Assembly: GCF_000372965.1 (NCBI RefSeq)
Contig: NZ_KB890024.1
Location: forward strand, 2,482,839 to 2,546,838
Reading direction: 5' to 3'
DNA: 64,000 nt
From: Hoeflea sp. 108
Lineage (GTDB): Bacteria > Pseudomonadota > Alphaproteobacteria > Rhizobiales > Rhizobiaceae
Shown: in pieces, positions 43,925-52,343 of the stretch
Layout of the letters: every line of letters begins with the position of its first letter
Position numbering within the stretch: position 1 is the stretch's first letter
Translations under genes and position numbers: made by a program
The notes under the pieces: generated by a model
What the model saw: the letters and a program-made list of their open reading frames with translations, nothing else
Told to the model about the DNA's origin: nothing
The model's database searches: none

Positions 43925-44500
43925 TCAGAACGGAATCTCGTCGTCGAGGTCACGCGAACCGCCGCCGCCCTGGCCACCGCGATTGCCGCCGCCGCCACCG
44001 CCAAAGCCACCACGATTGCCGCCGCCATAGCTGTCGGTCGGGCTCGACTGACCGAAGTCGGAACGGCCACCGCCGCCGCCACCGTAACCACCGCCCTGGC
44101 CGCCACCATAGCCGACCTGGCCACCGCCGTAGCCGGCGTCACCACCCTGGCCGCGTGCGTCGAGCATCTGCAACTCACCACGGAACTTCTGCAGCACGAT
44201 TTCGGTGGTGTAGCGCTCGACACCGTCCTTTTCCCATTTACGGGTCTGGAGCTGGCCTTCGATGTAAACCTTCATGCCCTTCTTCAGGTACTGCTCGGCG
44301 ACCTTGGCGAGATTGTCATTGAAGATGACGACCTGGTGCCACTCGGTCTTTTCCTTGCGCTCGCCCGAATTCTTGTCGCGCCAGCTTTCCGAGGTCGCGA
44401 TCCTCAGGTTGACGACCGGCTCGCCTGAATTGAGACGGCGGATTTCAGGGTCGGCACCCAGATTACCGACCAGAATGACCTTGTTGACACTACCTGCCAT
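43925..44500 (-). CDS. ssb: Single-stranded DNA-binding protein
   Basis: SSB coats ssDNA in replication and repair. The 191-residue protein has an OB-fold domain (MAGSVNKVILVGNLGADPEI, ESWRDKNSGERKEKTEWHQV, GMKVYIEGQLQTRKWE). A long Gly-rich linker (residues 118-180, repeated YGGG/GGNRGG) leads to the acidic interaction tip DLDDEIPF. A LexA box lies 127 nt upstream, so it is probably SOS-inducible. Its usual neighbour uvrA is 13 kb away in this genome. Confidence 0.97.
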   Translation of the reverse strand: MAGSVNKVILVGNLGADPEIRRLNSGEPVVNLRIATSESWRDKNSGERKEKTEWHQVVIFNDNLAKVAEQYLKKGMKVYIEGQLQTRKWEKDGVERYTTEIVLQKFRGELQMLDARGQGGDAGYGGGQVGYGGGQGGGYGGGGGGRSDFGQSSPTDSYGGGNRGGFGGGGGGNRGGQGGGGSRDLDDEIPF

Positions 44501-44626
44501 GACACCGCTCCGCGCTTATCCGAAACCAAAATTCCAAGAAAATGTGAGGGCGCACACTAGCCCAAAGCACGCTCCGCCCGCGCCCCCTGCCGACGGAAAA
44601 CCACATACCGTCCACAAGTCATTTTT

Positions 44627-44641
44627 GTTCTTATTTTGTTC
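44627..44641. promoter_or_regulatory. LexA (SOS) box upstream of ssb
   Basis: GTTC-TTATTTT-GTTC is a perfect GTTC-N7-GTTC box within an AT-rich promoter-like stretch (44615-44650) upstream of ssb. Confidence 0.8.
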
Positions 44642-44688
44642 TATCGCTAATGGCGGTAAATGGCAAGAGCCAGTCGCACCAAATGCAA

Positions 44689-44714
44689 GCGGGCCGCCCT
44701 TTCGGACGACCCGC
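44689..44714 (-). terminator. Hairpin terminator after the SIS gene
   Basis: On the minus strand an 11-bp stem (two G-U pairs) closed by a GAAA tetraloop lies 26 nt past the SIS stop. The T tract after it is weak, so it may act as an mRNA 3'-end stabiliser. Confidence 0.5.
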
Positions 44715-44740
44715 CAGCATTCTGACGTCAGGAGCAGGGC

Positions 44741-45535
44741 TTATGCCTCGCCCTGCATGCGGTCCTTGAAGAAATCAAGATGCTTGCGCTGCGCCTCGAT
44801 CATCTTCTCGCGATAGATGCCGTAGATCACGTCGGTGTCGTGCAGCGTTACACCCTCGATTGTCGGCGAGGCGAAGGTCGGCAGTTCGATGCCGCGGTCG
44901 GCGAGCTTTTGCGCAGTACGCGCGATCAGCTCATGCGTCATGATCATGGCAAGCACCGTCGACGAGCCGGCCACCGGGCGGCTCCAGCCCTTCACCGGCA
45001 CGATCGCGTCCTCGATCGGCGAGGTCGTGTCGATGACGACGTCGGCGGCATCGGCCAGGCGCTTGCCTGAGGAATGGCTTGCCGGCTTGTCCAGATTGTT
45101 CTTGCTGGTGATGGCGACGACAAACAGTCCGCGTTTCTTGGCGTAGAGCGCCGTGTCGATGCCGGAAGCGTTGCGGCCGCTATGGCCGTAGATGATGATG
45201 GAGTCGCCGGGGTTGAGCGGCTGGTGGTCGAGGAATTTTTCGGCGTATTTCTCGGTGCGCTCCAGCCACAGAAGCTCACGCACGCCGCCCGAGCCCAGCA
45301 CGTTGTGCCACATGACGCGCGGGTCGGTCAGCGGATTGAAGCCGACATAGGAGCCATAGCGCGGAAACGCCTCCTGGCATGGCAGCACCGAATGGCCTGA
45401 GCCGTAGAGATGCACCAGCCCCTTATTGGCAAGCGTCTCGGCGAGCCTTGCCGAGACGGTTTCGAATGCCGCCTCGTTGGCGCTCGCTGCCCCGTCTATG
45501 AGCTTGGCCAGCCGGCTGATGTAGGAAGTCGTCAT
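44741..45535 (-). CDS. SIS-domain sugar isomerase-like protein
   Basis: The 264-residue protein has one SIS fold: VHLYGSGHSVLPCQEAFPRY, PGDSIIIYGHSGRNASGIDT and FVVAITSKNNLDKPASHSSG. SIS proteins bind phosphosugars (GlmS, NagB-II/AgaS, GmhA). This one belongs to the UPF0309-like set without an established reaction. As the last gene of the ABC importer-ROK-GntR operon it probably isomerises or deaminates the imported, phosphorylated amino sugar. That is inference. Confidence 0.82.
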   Translation of the reverse strand: MTTSYISRLAKLIDGAASANEAAFETVSARLAETLANKGLVHLYGSGHSVLPCQEAFPRYGSYVGFNPLTDPRVMWHNVLGSGGVRELLWLERTEKYAEKFLDHQPLNPGDSIIIYGHSGRNASGIDTALYAKKRGLFVVAITSKNNLDKPASHSSGKRLADAADVVIDTTSPIEDAIVPVKGWSRPVAGSSTVLAMIMTHELIARTAQKLADRGIELPTFASPTIEGVTLHDTDVIYGIYREKMIEAQRKHLDFFKDRMQGEA

Positions 45536-45555
45536 GGGAAAAACCTTTCAGATGG

Positions 45556-46296
45556 TCAGAGATGGAGAACGGAACGGATTTCGTAGCGGTCGCCGCGCAT
45601 GGTTGAGACCGTGAACTCGAACGGGCCGGAGCGGTCGAAGGCGATGCGCTCGACCATGAAGGCGGGACTGCCGGCGGCAAGCTGGATCAACTCGGCATCC
45701 TCGGGCTTGACCTCGCCGATGCGATAGATCTCGCGCGCCTCCTGGGGCACGATGCCATAGCTCGCCTTCAGCGTCTCATAGAGCGATGAGACGCCAGCCG
45801 CAGTGTCGAGCAGGCCCGGAACGCGCGCCGCCGGCAGATGCGCCGTCTGGATGCCGATGGGCTGATCGTTGCCGAGCCGGAGGCGGCGCAGCCGCAGCAC
45901 AGGCGTGCCCTCCTCGATCTCCAGCGCGCCAGCCACCTGGGCATCAGCAGGAATGATCCGAGCGTCGAGCAGCCTTGTGCCCAGGTTGAGGCCGAGATTG
46001 GCCATCTCTTCGGTGAAACTGGTCAGCCCGCGCACGCCGGCAATGACGGTCGGGCTGCGCACGAAGGTGCCACGCCCGTGCTCGCGGCTGAGCAGACCGG
46101 AATCCTCAAGGTTGCGCAGCGCGTGACGCACGGTGATGCGACTGACACCAAGCAGGTCGCACAGCCGCTCCTCATTGGGGATCTGCGCGCCCGTCGCCCA
46201 TTCGCCCGACGAAATCAGCGTCCGCATCGCTTGTTCGGCCTGATGCCACAGCGGTTCCGGCCGGCTGCGGTTGGGTTTCGCGAAATTTCCACTCAT
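45556..46296 (-). CDS. GntR-family regulator with UTRA domain (HutC subfamily)
   Basis: The 246-residue protein has an N-terminal winged helix (EPLWHQAEQAMRTLISSGEW, LCDLLGVSRITVRHALRNLE) and a C-terminal UTRA effector domain (TPVLRLRRLRLGNDQPIGIQ, SPAFMVERIAFDRSGPFEF). The ATG at 46296 overlaps the ROK stop (ATGA); a GTG 15 nt further upstream lies inside the ROK gene. HutC-type regulators bind sugar phosphates, so it likely senses the substrate of the surrounding operon and controls the promoter near 50450. Confidence 0.9.
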   Translation of the reverse strand: MSGNFAKPNRSRPEPLWHQAEQAMRTLISSGEWATGAQIPNEERLCDLLGVSRITVRHALRNLEDSGLLSREHGRGTFVRSPTVIAGVRGLTSFTEEMANLGLNLGTRLLDARIIPADAQVAGALEIEEGTPVLRLRRLRLGNDQPIGIQTAHLPAARVPGLLDTAAGVSSLYETLKASYGIVPQEAREIYRIGEVKPEDAELIQLAAGSPAFMVERIAFDRSGPFEFTVSTMRGDRYEIRSVLHL

Positions 46297-47168
46297 CGGA
46301 TTTCGTCCCACTGTTGCCCCCGCGCCCCGGCGAATGCCGCACCGACAAGGCTCGCGTCCCTGCCGAAATCACCCATCTCGATGCGCACGTTCCGCAGATG
46401 CGGTGGCAATTGCCTCTCCATCGCGGTCCTCACCATCGGCACCAACACATCGGCGGCTTCGGCCACGCCGCCGGCGAAGATCACCGCCTGCGGGTCGAGC
46501 AGCGCCACCGCTGTCGCCAGGCTCACGCCCAGTGCCTGCGCCGGCCGCGCCAATGCGCCGAGCGCATCCGCATTTGCCGCACGTGCCGCTGCCACCAGCC
46601 CGCGCCCGTCGCCAAACCCGGCCTTTTCGCCGATGGCAGCGAGCGCCCTGCCCGATGCCTGCCGCTCCAGCCAGCCGTCGCGATCGTCGCCGTCGTCGTC
46701 GAGGTCGGCGCAGGCCCAGCCGAAAGAACAGGCCGCGCCCTGCCCGCCCCTGACGATGCGCGAGCCCGACAGCACCGCCGAGCCGATGCCGGTGCCGATC
46801 GCCACCAGGATGGCGTCCGAAAGCTCCTTGGCAGCACCGGCAGACGCCTCGGCCAGCAGCGCCAGCTGCGCATCCTGCCCAAGGCCAATTGCAAGACCTG
46901 GAAACAGCTCTTGCAGATCGACATCGTCGAGCCAGGGCAGATTAGGAATCCACAGGCAGCGCGTGCCACGTGCTGTGCCCGGCACCGAGATTCCGAGCCG
47001 CTCGGCGCCATGTTCTCGCGTCAGCCCGGTTATCTTGTCGCGGAAGCCGTCGAGCCACTGGGGCGCCGGCCACGCGCCGATATGCACGACGCCAGCAGGC
47101 GCGGCGGCGTCGCAAATCCCTGCCCGAAGCTGCGTGCCGCCGAGATCGATGGCCAGAACCTTGCTCAT
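46293..47168 (-). CDS. ROK-family sugar kinase-like protein lacking the usual zinc motif
   Basis: The 291-residue protein has the ROK/ASKHA phosphate motif VLAIDLGGTQLRAGI at residues 4-18 and adenosine-site motifs VAIGTGIGSAV (123-133) and VIFAGGVAEAADVL. The ROK zinc motif CxCGxxGCxE is absent: the corresponding region (about 141-170) has Cys147 and Cys153 but is Asp-rich (DLDDDGDDRD). It probably phosphorylates the imported hexose or amino sugar. The permease stop overlaps its start by 4 nt. Confidence 0.83.
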   Translation of the reverse strand: MSKVLAIDLGGTQLRAGICDAAAPAGVVHIGAWPAPQWLDGFRDKITGLTREHGAERLGISVPGTARGTRCLWIPNLPWLDDVDLQELFPGLAIGLGQDAQLALLAEASAGAAKELSDAILVAIGTGIGSAVLSGSRIVRGGQGAACSFGWACADLDDDGDDRDGWLERQASGRALAAIGEKAGFGDGRGLVAAARAANADALGALARPAQALGVSLATAVALLDPQAVIFAGGVAEAADVLVPMVRTAMERQLPPHLRNVRIEMGDFGRDASLVGAAFAGARGQQWDEIR

Positions 47169-48046
47169 CCCTTCACTCCGGAGCTGACGATGGAGTCGAC
47201 GAAGAAGCGCTGTAGGAACACGAACAGCACCAGCGGCGGCAGCACGGCGAGCGTCGCCCCGGCCATGACGAGGTTGGTGTTCATCGCGCCACGGTTGTAG
47301 CTCAACAGCCGGCTGAGGCTGATGACGATCGGATACTGATCGGCATTGCCCTGCAGCACCGTCAGCGGCCAGAGATAGCTGTTCCAGTGATAGACGAAGG
47401 CAAACAACGCCAGCGCCGCCACCGCCGGCGTCACCAGCGGCGCCACGATCACGAACAGGATGCGCATTTCGGACGCGCCGTCCATGCGCGCCGCATCGAT
47501 CAGGTCGTCGGGCACACCTGATATGAACTGCCGCATCAGGAAGATACCGAAGGCGTTGGCGAGATTGGGCAGGATCACGCCGGCAAGGCTGCCATCGAGC
47601 CCGATGGTGCCGATCATCCGGTAGAGCGGGATCAGCGTCACGATCGGCGGCAGGAACATGGTCGCGATCATAAGCGCAAACAGCACGTTGCGGCCGCGGA
47701 AGCGATGCTTGGCGAATGCATAACCCGCCATCAGGCTGGTGACGATGATGCCGGCCGTGGTGATGGTGGCGATCACGGCCGAGTTCAGCATCGAGCGGCC
47801 GACATTGATGACGCCGGAGACCTTTTCGAACGCCTCGAGGCTCGGGCTCGCGGGAAGCCACACCGGCGGCACCTGCATGGTCTCGGCCGGCGTTTTCAGG
47901 CTCGACAGCACCATCCACACCAGCGGAAAGGCCGAGGCCACCGCCACCACAAGCATCAGCACGGCAACCATGTAGTCGCCGACGCCCGGCCGGGGTCGGT
48001 AGAAAAGAAGTCCGCGGCGCGGCCGCCATTCGCTTGCGGCGCTCAT
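47165..48046 (-). CDS. Carbohydrate ABC transporter permease (MalG type)
   Basis: The 293-residue permease has six membrane segments and the EAA loop DDLIDAARMDGASEMRIL near residue 205, which contacts the ATPase. The N-terminus MSAASEWRPRRGLLFYRPRP starts at 48046, overlapping the upstream permease stop by 4 nt. No ATPase gene accompanies the two permeases. Confidence 0.92.
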   Translation of the reverse strand: MSAASEWRPRRGLLFYRPRPGVGDYMVAVLMLVVAVASAFPLVWMVLSSLKTPAETMQVPPVWLPASPSLEAFEKVSGVINVGRSMLNSAVIATITTAGIIVTSLMAGYAFAKHRFRGRNVLFALMIATMFLPPIVTLIPLYRMIGTIGLDGSLAGVILPNLANAFGIFLMRQFISGVPDDLIDAARMDGASEMRILFVIVAPLVTPAVAALALFAFVYHWNSYLWPLTVLQGNADQYPIVISLSRLLSYNRGAMNTNLVMAGATLAVLPPLVLFVFLQRFFVDSIVSSGVKG

Positions 48047-48933
48047 TCGTCGTCTCCCTTCCGGGCAAAGGCGAACAAAGCGAAGATCACCACGATCAGC
48101 GACAGCATCAGCGTCACCGCCATGGCCGAGCCCAGGCCGCCCTGGGCGCGTTCGATACCGACGCGCCTGATGTGATAGGTCAGCACATTGGTCGAGCCCA
48201 CCGGCCCGCCTTGCGTGATCAGCGCCACGGGCTCGAACACCTGCACCGCATTGATGATGGCAATGACCGCGCTGAACAGCAGTGTCCGCTTCAGCAAGGG
48301 CAGCGTGATCGCGGTGAACTGCTGGCGCACGTTCGCTCCATCGATGGTCGCTGCCTCGTAGAGACTGGTCGGGATCTGCGTCAGCCCGGCCACCACAAGC
48401 ACGGTGAAATAGCCGACCTGCTGCCAGACATTGAGGAACACGATTGATACCAGCGCTGTGCTGGGCGACGACAGCCAGGGCTGCGGCCCAACGCCCAGCC
48501 AGCCGAGCATCTGGTTGATCGGCCCCTCGCTCGGCGAATAGAGCTTTGACCACACCAGCGCCACTGCGATCATCGGCACCATATAGGTCGAAAACAGTAT
48601 CGTTCGCAGCGCGTTTCCGCCGGCGACGTTGCGCTGGTAGACCAGCAGCCCGAGCCCGACCGAAACAGGCAGGATCAGCGCCACCGACATCAGCGTGTAG
48701 AGCGCGGTGTTGACCAGCGCGCCCTTGAAATCGCGACCCACCGATGTTGCGCCAAAAATCTCGCGGAAATTGTCGAACCCGACGAATTCGGCCGTCTGGA
48801 AACCGGTCTGCGTCGACCAGTCCTGCAGCGACAGCCACACCGTCAGCACCATCGGCACGACGATGAAGGCGCCGATTAGCGAGACGGCCGGCGTCAGCAT
48901 CATCCAGACGGAATGTTGGTGGGTTCTGGTCAT
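48043..48933 (-). CDS. Carbohydrate ABC transporter permease (MalF/UgpA type)
   Basis: The 296-residue permease has six membrane segments, starting VWMMLTPAVSLIGAFIVVPM, and the EAA loop TSLYEAATIDGANVRQQF. The start at 48933 (MTRTHQHSVW) is chosen because the upstream open frame runs through a repeat element. It is separated from the binding-protein gene by that palindromic element (48978-49104). Confidence 0.92.
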   Translation of the reverse strand: MTRTHQHSVWMMLTPAVSLIGAFIVVPMVLTVWLSLQDWSTQTGFQTAEFVGFDNFREIFGATSVGRDFKGALVNTALYTLMSVALILPVSVGLGLLVYQRNVAGGNALRTILFSTYMVPMIAVALVWSKLYSPSEGPINQMLGWLGVGPQPWLSSPSTALVSIVFLNVWQQVGYFTVLVVAGLTQIPTSLYEAATIDGANVRQQFTAITLPLLKRTLLFSAVIAIINAVQVFEPVALITQGGPVGSTNVLTYHIRRVGIERAQGGLGSAMAVTLMLSLIVVIFALFAFARKGDDE

Positions 48934-48977
48934 GAATGGATCAGGTGTATTCGAAGGTGCGTGAGACGGTGACGCTT

Positions 48978-49104
48978 CATCCTTCTCCCCGTTCACGGGG
49001 AGAAGATGCCGGCAGGCAGATGAGGGGCAGCGCGAACTTCAGATGTGGGCACCGCCCTTCCGACCCTTCGGGCCACCTTCTCCCCGCCAGCGGGGAGAAG
49101 GAAA
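48978..49104. repeat. RIME-like rhizobial intergenic mosaic element (two large palindromes)
   Basis: Two related hairpins bracket about 125 bp: CTTCTCCCCG/CGGGGAGAAG (48982-49005) and CCTTCTCCCCG/CGGGGAGAAGG (49076-49101), with GGCAGGCAGATGAGGGGC between. The layout resembles the rhizobium-specific intergenic mosaic element RIME1. Lying between the binding-protein and permease genes, the hairpins could stabilise upstream mRNA or attenuate downstream expression, as REP elements do in the E. coli malE-malF gap. Confidence 0.8.
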
Positions 49105-49109
49105 AAGTC

Positions 49110-50396
49110 CTACTTCGCAGCCTTCTCCAGGATCGAGGCCGCGTCGGCCTGCGCGTTCGCCTGCGCCTCGGCAGCCGAAACCTTGCCATACTGCAGCGCC
49201 TCGATGGCCTGCTGCAGCGACTCCGAGAACTCCTGGCCGCCGAGCACGACCGGGAACGGCTTGGCGTCGGCCAGCACGCTGACATAACCCGACAGGAACT
49301 CGGAACCGAGCTTGTCCTTGAAGGCTTCGACGTCAGAGGTCCGCGACGGCAGGATACCCATCGACATCAGGATGCTGGCCATGGCGGAGGCGCCGTTCGG
49401 GCCCGATTTCGGGCTGTTCAGCCAGGCAAGGAAGTCCCACGCCGCCTTCTGCTCGGCTTCCGCCGCGCTAGCATTCACCACCGTCATCCACGAATAGGAG
49501 ATCGAGCGCGGCTTGTCGCCCGAAGGCCCGACCGGGATTGGTGCGGTGGCGATGTCGGCGAACTTGTCGGTCATGCCCGCCTTGAGCGCACTCTCCCACC
49601 AGTTGGCCATGATGATCATGCCGGTCTTGCCGGAGACGAAGTTGTCGAGGAACGGCCCGGTCGTGTTGGCGTCGGCCGTGCCCATGGCCGGGTCGCTGGA
49701 GCCGGCCTTGATCAGCTCCTCATAGAGCTGGAAGGTTTCGCCGGCGTTCTTGCTGTCCAGCACCGGCTTGCCGTCGGTCACCAGCTCGCCGCCATTGGAC
49801 ACCAAAAGCGACGAGAATGGATGCACCACACCAGCCGCCCAGCTGTTGATCATGCCAAAGCCCTGCTGTCCCGCATCCTTCTTGGTCAGCTTGGCAGCTG
49901 CGTCCTTCAGCTCGTCCCAGGTCTTTGGGGCCGCTGCGATTCCCGCCTCCTTGAACAGTGCCTTGTTGTAGTTCAGCGCATAGACGTCGATCTCGTTGGG
50001 CACGCCATAGAGCACCCCGCCGACGCTTGCGGCAGACACTACGCCTGCCGGCCAGCCGCCCTTGACCTCGCCGGCAACAGCCTCGGGCGCCGGAGCGACC
50101 AGCTTGTCGCGCGCCAGCTCCGGCAGCCACAGGTCGTAGATGCCGGCAATCGTGGCACCCTGCCCGCCGCCCTGGGAGCGTAGCGTCGTCAGAAGGTCAC
50201 CGAACGGCACCGCGCGCACCGTCACCGACACGTCGGGATGGTCCTTGGAAAAATCCTTGGCCGCCTGCTCCAGCAGCGCCACCGTCTCCGGCGGCCAGTG
50301 GGTCAGGTAGGAAATATTGACTGACTGCGCCCACACGGCGCTCGGCAACAGGGCGATGCCGGCGGCCAGCGCACCCTTGATCCACGCGAGTTTCAT
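49110..50396 (-). CDS. ABC transporter sugar substrate-binding protein
   Basis: The 428-residue periplasmic protein has a signal peptide (MKLAWIKGALAAGIALLPSA, cleavage after VWA near residue 22). It belongs to the family 1 extracellular solute-binding fold: VNISYLTHWPPETVALLEQA, YGVPNEIDVYALNYNKALF, TWDELKDAAAKLTKKD and GKTGMIIMANWWESALKAG. The start at 50396 precedes the signal peptide. It is the first gene of the importer operon; the imported sugar is not identifiable, though the SIS and ROK genes suggest an amino sugar or related hexose. Confidence 0.92.
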   Translation of the reverse strand: MKLAWIKGALAAGIALLPSAVWAQSVNISYLTHWPPETVALLEQAAKDFSKDHPDVSVTVRAVPFGDLLTTLRSQGGGQGATIAGIYDLWLPELARDKLVAPAPEAVAGEVKGGWPAGVVSAASVGGVLYGVPNEIDVYALNYNKALFKEAGIAAAPKTWDELKDAAAKLTKKDAGQQGFGMINSWAAGVVHPFSSLLVSNGGELVTDGKPVLDSKNAGETFQLYEELIKAGSSDPAMGTADANTTGPFLDNFVSGKTGMIIMANWWESALKAGMTDKFADIATAPIPVGPSGDKPRSISYSWMTVVNASAAEAEQKAAWDFLAWLNSPKSGPNGASAMASILMSMGILPSRTSDVEAFKDKLGSEFLSGYVSVLADAKPFPVVLGGQEFSESLQQAIEALQYGKVSAAEAQANAQADAASILEKAAK

Positions 50397-50449
50397 GAAA
50401 TCGTCCTCCACATGCGGGGCCATGTTCCCGGCCTGATCCGCGCCAAGAG

Positions 50450-50475
50450 GTTATAACGTCATACTGACCTGTCAA
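50450..50475 (-). promoter_or_regulatory. Putative operator/promoter of the ABC importer operon
   Basis: On the minus strand TTGACA (50470-50475) is followed 14 nt later by the palindrome GTTATAAC (50450-50457), which contains a TATAAC -10-like element. The spacer is short for sigma-70. The palindrome is a plausible binding site for the operon's GntR regulator. Confidence 0.4.
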
Positions 50476-50564
50476 GCAGCCAAATGAAATTTGCTGTGCC
50501 GTGAGATACCCAGCGGATCCGCAGACAGCCACCACGCATTTGGCAGGAGGCCGCCGGCGCCCGC

Positions 50565-50820
50565 TTGCAGTCGAACACGCCCTCCGCGACAACTGCGCTG
50601 CAGCAAAATCCGATCTGGCTTTGGGGGGGGCGCCGCCTACATCGACGAGTTCATCATGCTCTGCGCCGGCGCCTGGATGACGGCTGTCGGCTTTGGCTAT
50701 GTCGACCTGCCGACACCAGCCAACCAGCCTTGGCTTGGCGACCTCGTGCGTCAGTTCAAATGGATGGGACCGTTGCTGATCTTGATCGCCATCGTTCTCG
50801 GTGTCGCCGCGCCATCCTGA
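50565..50820 (+). pseudogene. Small membrane protein gene frameshifted at a G8 tract
   Basis: A TTG-started frame (50565, with GGCAGGAGG about 14 nt upstream) reads LQSNTPSATTALQQNPIWLW and reaches a run of eight G at 50623-50630. Removing one G joins it to a second frame reading GGAAYIDEFIMLCAGAWM, then GFGYVDLPTPANQPWLGDLV and a membrane segment (WMGPLLILIAIVLGVAAPS). Joined, they form an 84-residue protein with coherent coding character. Alternatives are a sequencing or assembly error, a true pseudogene, or phase variation by slippage. A shorter product from ATG 50656 is also possible. Confidence 0.5.
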
Positions 50821-50970
50821 CGACCAGCCGGGGATGTGCAGAGAGTTCCCAGCCGCAGCGTTGACAAGGCAGAGCGGCTGCGGGCATGCTCCGCTTGCTG
50901 CGTAGGGCGCATCGGCGCGAGCCGAAAGGGCAATGCCCGCCTGCGATAGACAGACACCCCAGTTGCGCCC

Positions 50971-51612
50971 ATGTCGAACCTCGAAAACCTCAGGAAGCAG
51001 GCCAAGCAGGTCCTGCGCTGGCATCGCGAAGGCTATTTTCCCGTTGCGGCACAAATCCGGGACACGTTGCCCCGTTTCAGCCGGCTCAGCGACAGCGAGA
51101 TCATGCGTACCGCCTTCAAGCTCAGCGACGCCCAGGAATTCGTCGCGCGCCGGCAGGGTTTTGACGATTGGCGGGCGCTCAGATCAGGAGCACACGCAGT
51201 GACAGCTTCCAACCACGCCCGCCAACCAGCTCTCAGCTCGGTCTCGGCGCAACTCTTCGTCGCCGACATCGCGGCATCCTGCGCATTCTTCACCGAAAAG
51301 CTCGGCTTCACCGTCGACTTCGTCTATGGCGAGCCGCCTTTCTACGGCCAGGTCGTCCGCGACCGGGCCGCACTCGCCCTCAGGCTCGTCTGCGAACCGG
51401 TCTTCGTCGGCGACATCAGGACGCGCGAGCACTTGCTGTCGGCCTCGATCGCCGTCGACACGGCAGCCGAGATCAAGCAACTCTTCCTCGATTTCCAGGC
51501 CGCCGGCGTGACGTTCCACCAGACCTTGCGAAAGGAGCCATGGGGAGCCCGCAACTTCATCGTGCTCGACCCTGATGGCAATCTGATCCTGTTCGCCGGG
51601 CCGGCCGACTGA
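50971..51612 (+). CDS. VOC (glyoxalase/bleomycin-resistance) protein with an N-terminal helical domain
   Basis: The 213-residue protein has two parts. Residues 1-72 (MSNLENLRKQAKQVLRWHRE, ending AQEFVARRQGFDDWRAL) are a helical module that I have seen ahead of other domains in rhizobial proteins but cannot name. Residues 88-212 are a VOC domain (SVSAQLFVADIAASCAFFTE, GARNFIVLDPDGNLILFAG) with one beta-alpha-beta repeat pair and a metal-site Glu near the C-terminus not obvious. Substrate unknown; resistance or detoxification roles are only family possibilities. Confidence 0.82.
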   Translation: MSNLENLRKQAKQVLRWHREGYFPVAAQIRDTLPRFSRLSDSEIMRTAFKLSDAQEFVARRQGFDDWRALRSGAHAVTASNHARQPALSSVSAQLFVADIAASCAFFTEKLGFTVDFVYGEPPFYGQVVRDRAALALRLVCEPVFVGDIRTREHLLSASIAVDTAAEIKQLFLDFQAAGVTFHQTLRKEPWGARNFIVLDPDGNLILFAGPAD

Positions 51613-51664
51613 AATCGATCGCACCGGAGCGCGCCTTTGCCTGGCACACCCCCGGAAAATGCGG

Positions 51665-52261
51665 TCAATCTGGCGTGAACTCAAAGGTCGCGATCGTTTC
51701 TGACACGGTTTGTCGGCTGCTCCGCAAGCCTCGAAACACCGCAAGATCGTCCACCCGGTCGACAAGCGCGAGATGCTCTTCGATGACGTGATAATGCGGG
51801 CGGGAAAAATAGTCGTGCACCAGGATCGGACCCGACGTGTTGAGCGCACTCGTCAGCGCGCAGGCGACCCTGAACCTGCCGTCGACGAGCACCATCGCCT
51901 CGCCCGTCACCGGCCACGGCGCACGCGCATAGCCCGGCCATCTCGGCCGGGCGGCATCATCTTTGGGAAAGCCCCATTCCTTGACCGGGCCGATATCGGC
52001 GTGGACAAGGGTAACCCGTGCGCGGACCAGTTCAGGATCATCGCGCAGCCTCGCCAGCCACAGCGGATCGCTCTCCACTGAGATGATCCGGCGCACGCCG
52101 TTGGCCAGCGCAAACAAGGTGCTGGCGCCTGCTCCGTACTCGACCACCAGTCTGCGTTTCCTGAGGTGACGGCGCAGAAGCTCGGTCTCCGCCTGCGTCA
52201 TCAGCGGCAGTCGCTCGGCGCGCCGCCTCCACCGGCGAACGAAGGGGATCAGGTCCAGCAT
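51665..52261 (-). CDS. SAM-methyltransferase-fold protein, unknown function
   Basis: The 198-residue protein has a Rossmann motif I (LVVEYGAGASTLFALAN), the acidic strand RRIISVESDPLWLARL, and AMVLVDGRFRVACAL/ILVHDYFSRPHYHVIEEH. The last resembles rhizobial methyltransferase-like proteins encoded near polysaccharide genes. The chemistry is unproven, and residues for SAM binding are only partly recognisable. Confidence 0.72.
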   Translation of the reverse strand: MLDLIPFVRRWRRRAERLPLMTQAETELLRRHLRKRRLVVEYGAGASTLFALANGVRRIISVESDPLWLARLRDDPELVRARVTLVHADIGPVKEWGFPKDDAARPRWPGYARAPWPVTGEAMVLVDGRFRVACALTSALNTSGPILVHDYFSRPHYHVIEEHLALVDRVDDLAVFRGLRSSRQTVSETIATFEFTPD

Positions 52262-52343
52262 GGCTTCACGCTAGAAAGAAGCGGACCGTGAAGCAACTGG
52301 CAGCTGAGACAGGCTCCCGGGACATCGCGAGCCAAAAGAACTC

